Shown piece by piece: positions 58,226-64,000 of a stretch of DNA of 64,000 bases. A model generated the notes under the pieces. The model was not told the DNA's origin. It ran no database searches and saw only the letters and a list, made by a program, of their open reading frames with translations. Positions within the stretch are counted from its first letter, which is position 1; each line of letters starts with the position of its first letter. Origin of the DNA: Enterococcus sp. PF1-24 (GTDB taxonomy: Bacteria; Bacillota; Bacilli; Lactobacillales; Enterococcaceae); contig NZ_JARXWL010000002.1 of assembly GCF_029893325.1 (NCBI RefSeq), forward strand, positions 98,950 through 162,949, given 5' to 3'. The translations under genes were made by a program, and so were the position numbers.

Positions 58226-60082
58226 ATGATTCAATTGGATAATCGCGAACAAGCTATTCTTGCTCATATTTTAGAGATTGACTCTTCCATTACCGGGAAA
58301 GAGTTGGCGGATAAGTTTAATGTCAGTCTTCGTAGTGTCAAATATGATCTTGATAATATTAGAGACTGGTTGAAAGAACAAAATTGCCAATTATTTTCAA
58401 AGCGTAGCAAAGGGTATTGGTTAGAGATTTCTGAAAAACAACGACAATCTTTGAAAAAAGCCTTAAGCAAGAGTGCTGCAGTCGCGCCACTCCCTGTACA
58501 GGATAATCGTGTGAAAAGTTTAATTTTTCGTTTGTTGCAATCAAATGGTTATGTTTCTACCCAAGAAATTGCTGACTGGTTGGAGGTTTCTAAAAATACG
58601 ATTACTAGTGATTTAGAAGAAGCAACTGCGATGTTAGCTAAGTATAATGTAACTTTGGAGAAGCGTTCAGGTTATGGCTTATCAATTGGCGGGGTGGAAA
58701 AAAATCGTCGTAATGTTTTAGAGGTTTTGCTACAAAATGAGTTGTCAGAATATGATATTTATCAAATTATGAATCGTTTAGTTAGTGAAGAAAAGCCTTT
58801 AAGTGACAGTATTTATTTTAGTAAAGAATCAACTTTTTTCAGCATTTTTAAAAATGTAATTGAAACGCTAGCAAATTTATTAAAGAATCTTACCTTCAAC
58901 CAATTGAATTACGCTGAGTTGCTATCACTTTCTTTTAGAGTAACCATTGCGACTTCAAGAATGTTGTTAAATCAAACGATTGGTTCTTACAAGATGTTAG
59001 CAAATCAAAATCGATTATCTGAAAGAAATGATTTGACCTTCCAACTAATGAAAGAAGTTTTTCAGCTATATGAACTACCTTTATTAGAAGATGAATATTC
59101 TTATCTTTTTAGTGATGCTTTTGAATTTAATAACCAGCAAGATATCGTTCAAATTACTAAAGAAATTATTGATGCGGTTTCAAAAAAACTGAAGATTAGC
59201 TTTGCTTCAGATCCGCAATTATTTACAAATTTATTTGCCCATCTCTCTTTACGTTTAGGTAAAAAAAGGGTTTTTGTAAATGAATATAATCCTTTTATTG
59301 AAGATATCAAACGGATGCATCCGGAATTATTTGAAGCGATTGAAGAAGCTTGTAAAGAAATCATTACTAGCGCACCTAATTTAGTTAATGAATCCTTTGT
59401 GGCATACATTGCTTTACATTTTCTGGTTTTCTTTGAGCGAGAGCAAAAGGAAAAACAATTTGTGCGAGCTGTTTATATTTGTTCAACAGGTTTAGGAGTT
59501 ACCAGCTTAATTAAGCAAACAATTATGGAAGAAATTCCAAATATTGAAGTGGTTGATTTTGCCTCTGTTTTAAATGCTGAAGATATCATTAAAGAGAAAA
59601 AGCCAGATTTAGTTATTAGTATTTTCCCGATGGAAGATATTGGCGTTCCTTTTGTCAAAGTTCATGCTTTACCTACAAAGGAAGATATTCAAACAATTAA
59701 AACAATCATTAAAGGGATGGCTTCAGAAACCATCGCAGTTCAAAAGAAACAAAAAATCAGTAAACGTGGCAATTTTAAAGAGTTGAAGGAAACAAGTCTA
59801 GATTTAATTGTTAAAGGTTTTGTTATCTATCAAAAATTAATGAGTCTTTTCTATGATGAATTAATTGATGAGTTTAAAGATGCCTTTTTACTTCATGTTT
59901 TTTTGATGGTTCACCGGATTTATTTTGATGAACAGTATAAAGATGAAGGTTACATCTCAAAAGAAGATTTTTATAGTTATGGCAAATATGTCGAACATAT
60001 TGAAAAAGTTTTTATTGAAAATGAGTTATCCGTCAGCCAAGCTGAAATAATTGCACTTTTACAATATATTCAAAAGAGGTGA
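58226..60082 (+). CDS. PRD-containing BglG/MtlR-like transcriptional regulator
   Basis: 618 aa from ATG 58226 (GGAAGGTGA upstream). Two N-terminal HTH domains (HILEIDSSITGKELADKFNV; SNGYVSTQEIADWLEVSKNT), PRD-like helices (about 200-400), an EIIB-like domain (VYICSTGLGVTSLIKQTIME, possible phospho-Cys) and a C-terminal PRD-like region. This is a PTS-controlled activator; it heads the cluster and likely binds the repeated motifs upstream. Confidence 0.82.
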   Translation: MIQLDNREQAILAHILEIDSSITGKELADKFNVSLRSVKYDLDNIRDWLKEQNCQLFSKRSKGYWLEISEKQRQSLKKALSKSAAVAPLPVQDNRVKSLIFRLLQSNGYVSTQEIADWLEVSKNTITSDLEEATAMLAKYNVTLEKRSGYGLSIGGVEKNRRNVLEVLLQNELSEYDIYQIMNRLVSEEKPLSDSIYFSKESTFFSIFKNVIETLANLLKNLTFNQLNYAELLSLSFRVTIATSRMLLNQTIGSYKMLANQNRLSERNDLTFQLMKEVFQLYELPLLEDEYSYLFSDAFEFNNQQDIVQITKEIIDAVSKKLKISFASDPQLFTNLFAHLSLRLGKKRVFVNEYNPFIEDIKRMHPELFEAIEEACKEIITSAPNLVNESFVAYIALHFLVFFEREQKEKQFVRAVYICSTGLGVTSLIKQTIMEEIPNIEVVDFASVLNAEDIIKEKKPDLVISIFPMEDIGVPFVKVHALPTKEDIQTIKTIIKGMASETIAVQKKQKISKRGNFKELKETSLDLIVKGFVIYQKLMSLFYDELIDEFKDAFLLHVFLMVHRIYFDEQYKDEGYISKEDFYSYGKYVEHIEKVFIENELSVSQAEIIALLQYIQKR

Positions 60083-60092
60083 GGAAAGTAGA

Positions 60093-60428
60093 ATGGAACA
60101 TTTATCAGCAGATGCAAAGAAAATAGTTGAAGAAAGCCCTCATGCCAGTCAATTGACTGAAGTTGTTGTTTTTACTAAAGCAGCCCTTGATGAATTGGCA
60201 ATTCAGCCAACTGAATTACAATGGACAATCTTAGTTAATCATTTAAACGAAATGATTAAACGCTGGCTTAACAAAGAAGAATTACAAAATGTCGATATTT
60301 CACTATTTACAGAAGTATCAGCAGAATCAATTGCTTTGGCTGAAAGAATTGCTGAAAAAATAGGTGGTATGCCTAAAGAAGAAGCTTATGTGTTATCAAT
60401 TCATTTTGAATCAGCAAAAATGAATTAG
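60093..60428 (+). CDS. Stand-alone PRD protein (EF_0829-type)
   Basis: 111 aa from ATG 60093 with GAGGTGAGG upstream. It consists of one PTS-regulation domain with no DNA-binding part (LQWTILVNHLNEMIKRWLNK; ALAERIAEKIGGMPKEEAYV). From memory, the TIGRFAM family named after EF_0829 marks the start of this conserved cluster. Possibly a phosphorylation-responsive partner of the large regulator. Confidence 0.75.
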   Translation: MEHLSADAKKIVEESPHASQLTEVVVFTKAALDELAIQPTELQWTILVNHLNEMIKRWLNKEELQNVDISLFTEVSAESIALAERIAEKIGGMPKEEAYVLSIHFESAKMN

Positions 60429-60465
60429 TGAATAAAAATAATCTAAAAAGATGGAGGAATTTCAA

Positions 60466-60825
60466 ATGATTACAGTAGTTATTGCCGACAGATTAGGTAA
60501 AGGTCAAAACGTAGCAAAAGGTGTTGAAGCAGCAGGCGGCCGTGCAGTTGTCGTTCCTGGTATGGGAGCAGATATGCGTTTAGGCGATGTGATGCAACAA
60601 GAAAATGCTGATATGGGTATTTCTTTCTGTGGTAGTGGTGGCGCGGGTGCCTTAACAGCTGCAACAAAATATGGCTATCCTGAAAGACATGGTATGCGTT
60701 CAGTTGAAGAAGGCGTAACTGCCATTGAAGAAGGTAAAACTGTTTTAGGTTTTGGTTTCATGGATCAAGAAGAATTAGGCAAACGTTTAACAGCAGCTTA
60801 CATCAAAAAATATGGTGATCAATAA
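60466..60825 (+). CDS. SFCGS-family glycine-rich protein (EF_0830-type)
   Basis: 119 aa from ATG 60466 (GGAGG upstream). The diagnostic ADMGISFCGSGGAGALTAAT gives the family its name; ITVVIADRLGKGQNVAKGVE at the start recalls a nucleotide- or phosphate-binding fold, and the conserved Cys could be a phosphorylation site as in PTS IIB, but this is speculation. Biochemical role undescribed as far as I know. Confidence 0.85.
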   Translation: MITVVIADRLGKGQNVAKGVEAAGGRAVVVPGMGADMRLGDVMQQENADMGISFCGSGGAGALTAATKYGYPERHGMRSVEEGVTAIEEGKTVLGFGFMDQEELGKRLTAAYIKKYGDQ

Positions 60826-60855
60826 TTTAAAGTAAAAAAATTGGAGGGTTAACTG

Positions 60856-61212
60856 GTGGCGATTGAAGAGAAAAAGAATAAGGTAGTACGAGTTAAAGGA
60901 CGAGCTGAAACGAAAGCAGCAGCTATCTCTGATGGACTAACTAAAATTCAAAAGACAATTCTTAAAGAGCATCCTGATCAGGTAATTTTACGAATTGAAC
61001 CAAAAAGTGTGGAAGTTCTCTCAGCTAAAGAAGTTTGCTATACTGAAAAATTTCTATTCTTTTTCATGCCCAGAGAGCGCATCTCTTATGAAGTTGAATT
61101 ACAAGTAACAACAGAAATGTTAATGATTCAAGCAGAAGCACTAGCTTTTGAAAAATCTAGTGAACACGAGGCAACTTCAATTCGTATCCCTTTTACTTCA
61201 AAAAGAATTTAA
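60856..61212 (+). CDS. DUF4312-family protein (EF_0831-type)
   Basis: 118 aa, GTG start after GGAGGG. Soluble, alpha/beta (VKGRAETKAAAISDGLTKIQ; EKFLFFFMPRERISYEVELQ). Always found with SFCGS, DUF4311 and DUF4310 proteins, so probably a subunit or accessory factor of the same complex. No known activity. Confidence 0.82.
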   Translation: MAIEEKKNKVVRVKGRAETKAAAISDGLTKIQKTILKEHPDQVILRIEPKSVEVLSAKEVCYTEKFLFFFMPRERISYEVELQVTTEMLMIQAEALAFEKSSEHEATSIRIPFTSKRI

Positions 61213-61224
61213 TAAAAATATTAT

Positions 61225-61540
61225 CTTAAAATGAGCAAGGATGTCAGTTCCGCTTATCAAAGTGTTAAGTTAGTTGAATGGTATGCGTAGTGAAGATAGC
61301 ATTAAATTTTTGTGAAAAAATTTAATACTAAAGCATGAACTAGCTTCCTTTTATTCAAAAAATTAATGGAATGATATACAGCGTGAAAATAAGACTAATT
61401 TTTCGTCAGAAAAACTAAGACTTTAAAATGAGCAAGGATGTCAGTTCCACTTATCAAAGAATTAAACTAGTGGAATGATATACGGCGCGAAAATAGGACT
61501 AATTTTTCATCAGAAAAATTATTACCTTAAAATGAGCAAG
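61225..61540 (+). repeat. Interleaved direct repeats in the operon gap
   Basis: TTAAAATGAGCAAGGATGTC and the following bases occur at 61225 and 61422 (nearly identical over 38 bp), and the first 16 bp again at 61525, where they form the DUF4311 ribosome site. A second repeat, TGGAATGATATACRGCG and onward for 50 bp, occurs at 61367 and 61471. Two short frames (MSKDVSSAYQSVKLVEWYA and MSKDVSSTYQRIKLVE) start in the copies but lack good ribosome sites. Looks like tandem duplication of the leader. Confidence 0.7.
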
Positions 61541-61551
61541 GAGGAAAAACA

Positions 61552-62340
61552 GTGGATTTATTTCTTATTTTGACTAAATCAGTAATTATTGGTGGCTTAC
61601 TTGGTTTTGCTGCTGGTGCTGGTGCAGCGAGAATGTATCATGCACCAACATCTCAGGGGCTTGGAGCCTTTCGAACAATGGGTGAGTTGAACGCCGCAGA
61701 AGGCGATGCAGCATCACATTTTTCATTTGGATTAGGGTTCTTCTTTAATTCATGGGCATCTGCTTTAGGTGCGGGGGCATTTACACAGGATGTTACTCAC
61801 CGGATTATTCCTAACTGGGCAGCTGCAGTGTTATTAGCTAAAAATAAAAATGTTGAAGAAACATTACATGATCCTAAAAAAATGGGGATTGTTGGCGGTA
61901 TTATCGGAATGTTAGTTGTAACTTTCCTAAATGTTTCAGCAGGTGCAGCAATGCATGTTTCACCAGCTTTACAAGTAACCGCAACAGCCGTATTGGTACC
62001 AGCAGCAACAACGTTAATTAATGTTGTAATGCCTGTACTATTTTGGTTAGCAGCTTTAGATGCAGGTAAACGTTCAGGCTTTTGGGGTACACTTTTTGGT
62101 GGTGTTGCTCAAATGATCATGGGGAACGCGGTACCTGGTGTTGTATTAGGTATTTTAATTGGTAAAGGTGTTGACGATCAAGGTTGGACAAAAATCACTA
62201 AAGTTATTTTAGTAGCAGCAATTTTATTATTTGTATTTAGTGGTTTCTTCCGTGGATTTGATATGAACTTATTAGAAAGTTTCAAAGTGGAAGTACCAAC
62301 TTGGTTAGAAAACTTGCATAACGTCTTTACAGTAAAATAA
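61552..62340 (+). CDS. DUF4311-family membrane protein (EF_0832-type)
   Basis: 262 aa, GTG start with AAGGAGG. About six to seven membrane helices; GAGAARMYHAPTSQGLGAFR and GELNAAEGDAASHFSFGLGF are family signatures. With DUF4310 it likely forms a membrane channel or carrier. No homology to known PTS IIC or ABC permeases that I can see. Confidence 0.82.
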   Translation: MDLFLILTKSVIIGGLLGFAAGAGAARMYHAPTSQGLGAFRTMGELNAAEGDAASHFSFGLGFFFNSWASALGAGAFTQDVTHRIIPNWAAAVLLAKNKNVEETLHDPKKMGIVGGIIGMLVVTFLNVSAGAAMHVSPALQVTATAVLVPAATTLINVVMPVLFWLAALDAGKRSGFWGTLFGGVAQMIMGNAVPGVVLGILIGKGVDDQGWTKITKVILVAAILLFVFSGFFRGFDMNLLESFKVEVPTWLENLHNVFTVK

Positions 62341-62372
62341 AAATTAGCAGCTTATGAGGGGGTTCTATCTTA

Positions 62373-63035
62373 ATGGAACAATTAACAGAAGAACAAAAAA
62401 AGAAAAGTTTTTGGTACGCTGATTGGTCATTTCCGATTTTAGTGGGTTTAATGTCAGCAGCAGTATTTGCAGGAACACATATGTATGTGCAACATGGCGT
62501 AGGGGCCTTTAATGAAGTTTCAATCGTTGCGATGTTAAAAGCTGGTTTAGATGGCGGTTCTTATGGAGCAGCGGCAGCTTTTGGTGCTAGTTTCTTATTC
62601 GCACGTATTTTAGAAGGCTCTTTAGTAGGGATTTTGGATTTAGGTGGCTCAATCTTAACCGGTATCGGTATTGGGGTCCCAGCAATTCTTCTAAGTATGG
62701 GGATTAATGCTCCTGTTGAAAACTTTGCGTTATCTTTATTAACTGGTGCAGGTTTAGGTGTAGTTGTTGGTGGCGTAATTATTTTGATTCGTAAATTTAC
62801 GATTAATCAATCTAATTCAACTTTTGGTGCTGATATTATGATGGGAGCAGGGAATGCTTCTGGCCGTTTCTTAGGTCCATTAATCATTTTAAGTGCGGCT
62901 TCAGCTTCTATTCCAATCGGAATTGGTTCAACAATTGGCGCGATTATTTTCTATATGTGGAAAAAGCCAATCGCTGGTGGCGCAATTTTAGGCGCAATGC
63001 TTTTTGGAACAATTTTCCCAGTAGAATTAGGTTAA
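62373..63035 (+). CDS. DUF4310-family membrane protein (EF_0833-type)
   Basis: 220 aa, about six membrane helices (SFPILVGLMSAAVFAGTHMY; LTGAGLGVVVGGVIILIRKF). Glycine-rich helices and the GAGNASGRFLGPLIILSAAS stretch are typical. Second membrane component of the cluster, 32 bp after DUF4311. Confidence 0.82.
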   Translation: MEQLTEEQKKKSFWYADWSFPILVGLMSAAVFAGTHMYVQHGVGAFNEVSIVAMLKAGLDGGSYGAAAAFGASFLFARILEGSLVGILDLGGSILTGIGIGVPAILLSMGINAPVENFALSLLTGAGLGVVVGGVIILIRKFTINQSNSTFGADIMMGAGNASGRFLGPLIILSAASASIPIGIGSTIGAIIFYMWKKPIAGGAILGAMLFGTIFPVELG

Positions 63036-63052
63036 TTAAAGTGTAAAAATAT

Positions 63053-63101
63053 AAGCTGTCGAAACTATCAAGCTGATTTTTTCAGCATGCTTCGGCAGCT
63101 T
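63053..63101 (+). promoter_or_regulatory. Nested hairpin between DUF4310 and the aldolase gene
   Basis: AAGCTGTCGAA (63053-63063) pairs with TTCGGCAGCTT (63091-63101, one G-U); inside it AGCTGA-TTTTTT-CAGC forms a smaller hairpin. No T-run; perhaps an mRNA processing or stability element. Confidence 0.5.
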
Positions 63102-63134
63102 TAAATAAATAGTGAACTATAGAAGGGACTAAAA

Positions 63135-63878
63135 ATGAACGTACAACCAAGTTATTTAGAAAATCGAATTTGTTTAAATGTTTTAGCAAACTCAGTAGCA
63201 AACGCTGAAGCTTGTTACGAAGCAGCGGAAGGTTATGTAGTTTTAGGAGTATTATCAAAAAATTACGCAACTGATGAAGCAGCCATTGAAGATATGAAAA
63301 AATATCAAGCAGCCACTAACAATGCGTTATCTGTTGGCTTAGGTGCCGGCGACCCTAATCAAAGCCAAATGGTTTCACGAATTTCTGGCGTTTTACAACC
63401 GCAACACGTGAATCAAGTTTTCACTGGCGTAGGGACTTCAAGAGTCTTGTTAGGTCAAAGTGATACGGTGATTAACGGTTTAGTTTCACCAACTGGCAAA
63501 GTTGGCTATGTTAATATCGCAACTGGTCCTTTAAGTTCACAAGGAGTAGAAGGCATTGTACCGATTGAAACAGCGATTAAGTTGTTGCAAGATATGGGCG
63601 GTAGCTCAATTAAATATTTCCCAATGAAAGGTTTAGCTCACATTGAAGAATACAAAGCGGTAGCAGCGGCTTGCGCGAAATATGATTTCTATTTAGAACC
63701 AACTGGCGGTATTGATTTAGAGAATTTTGAAGAAATTGTTCAAATCGCCGTTGATGCAGGTGTGAAGAAAATCATTCCCCATATTTACAGCTCAATTATT
63801 GATTCAGCAACTGGTGACACGCGTCCGGAAGATGTGGCGACGTTATTAGTGATGGCTAAAAATACTTTAAAAGCATAA
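63135..63878 (+). CDS. KDGP-aldolase-family protein (DgaF/EF_0839-type)
   Basis: 247 aa, TIM-barrel aldolase family PF07071. CLNVLANSVANAEACYEAAE, VGLGAGDPNQSQMVSRISGV, GPLSSQGVEGIVPIETAIKL and SSIKYFPMKGLAHIEEYKAV (likely Schiff-base Lys) fit DgaF, which cleaves 2-keto-3-deoxygluconate-6-P to pyruvate and glyceraldehyde-3-P. It gives the catabolic end of the cluster and suggests the transported compound is an aldonic, amino or sugar acid. Confidence 0.85.
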   Translation: MNVQPSYLENRICLNVLANSVANAEACYEAAEGYVVLGVLSKNYATDEAAIEDMKKYQAATNNALSVGLGAGDPNQSQMVSRISGVLQPQHVNQVFTGVGTSRVLLGQSDTVINGLVSPTGKVGYVNIATGPLSSQGVEGIVPIETAIKLLQDMGGSSIKYFPMKGLAHIEEYKAVAAACAKYDFYLEPTGGIDLENFEEIVQIAVDAGVKKIIPHIYSSIIDSATGDTRPEDVATLLVMAKNTLKA

Positions 63879-63910
63879 AGAAAAAAAGTTAAGCAAATTA
63901 CTAATAAAAG

Positions 63911-64000
63911 GAACTGACCCAGAATAGTGGGACATAATAAAAAAGCACTTCTTGTTGAATTCAAGTAAAATGAATTTAACAGGAGGTGCTTTTTAGCATG
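63911..64000 (+). promoter_or_regulatory. Ribosome-site-masking hairpin and start of next gene (possible IS end)
   Basis: A 24-bp stem runs from 63939 to 63962 and from 63971 to 63994, fully paired with three G-U pairs. Its right arm contains AGGAGGTG (63981-63988), the ribosome site for the ATG at 63998-64000. GAACTGACCC...AGTGGGACA just before it looks like an insertion-sequence end. Such hairpins protect transposase genes from read-through transcripts. The gene itself is outside the window. Confidence 0.5.

Overview
The window is low-GC, densely coded Firmicute DNA that looks like Enterococcaceae (Enterococcus or a close relative such as Vagococcus). Reasons: strong AGGAGG-type ribosome binding sites; an H2O-forming NADH oxidase of the lactic-acid-bacterial type; cell-surface proteins ending in DUF5648-like repeats; a preQ1-II riboswitch before queT; T-box and cobalamin riboswitches; and a PRD/DUF4310-4312 cluster known from E. 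faecalis (EF_0829 to EF_0839). The genus is inferred from gene content, not from a marker gene.

Layout. 1-4967: a partial YhdH-like oxidoreductase, then a polyamine locus (cupin-XRE regulator, potABCD). 4969-18229: a 13.2-kb integrated element between 39-bp direct repeats. It has an integrase with twin arm-type repeats at both ends, a repressor with three operators, an ORF6N antirepressor-like protein, an excisionase-like protein, a self-regulated ribbon-helix-helix protein, a primase plus SF3 helicase followed by an iteron/AT-rich origin, a candidate small RNA, late-activator-like proteins and a small terminase, but no capsid, tail or lysis genes. This is the plan of a phage-inducible chromosomal island (PICI). 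Its right end carries three unrecognised membrane or coiled-coil genes. 18.2-27.3 kb: a gene remnant, a frameshifted SDR gene with a MerR regulator, two secreted DUF5648-type proteins, nox, a lipoprotein and a DUF2829 (Tad2-like) gene coupled to an SDR gene.

27.4-28.0 kb: preQ1-II riboswitch and queT. 28.3-35.4 kb: a cobalamin riboswitch and terminator controlling a nickel/peptide-type ABC importer plus an AstE/AspA-type zinc amidohydrolase, followed by a second near-identical riboswitch before a degenerate amidohydrolase copy. 35.9-41.1 kb: sorbitol operon (dehydrogenase, frameshifted PRD regulator, gutM, PTS IIC, IIBC, IIA). 41.1-44.3 kb: a cysteine-less CsoR-family regulator, then two ribosome-protection type genes (FusB-like and ABC-F), each behind a short leader ORF and an attenuator. 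44.4-46.7 kb: an MFS transporter and a T-box-controlled cyclase-family enzyme. 46.9-53.7 kb: nitrite respiration/assimilation (NreA/NreB/NreC-like sensing, a SirB-like chelatase, NirB, NirD, NirC). 53.9-57.7 kb: a SorC regulator with one in-frame amber codon, a fructose-6-phosphate-aldolase-like gene, glycerol dehydrogenase and an HD phosphohydrolase. 57.9-63.9 kb: the PRD/SFCGS/DUF4312/DUF4311/DUF4310/KDGP-aldolase cluster behind repeated ATTGCACTT motifs. The window ends in a strong hairpin masking the ribosome binding site of the next gene, probably an insertion sequence.

The most promising under-described systems are the B12-riboswitch importer plus amidohydrolase, the DUF4310-4312 transport-like cluster, the PICI cargo trio, and the chromosomal Tad2-like gene. 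Three regulator or SDR genes are broken by a single event (two in poly-A runs), so assembly error must be excluded before they are called pseudogenes.
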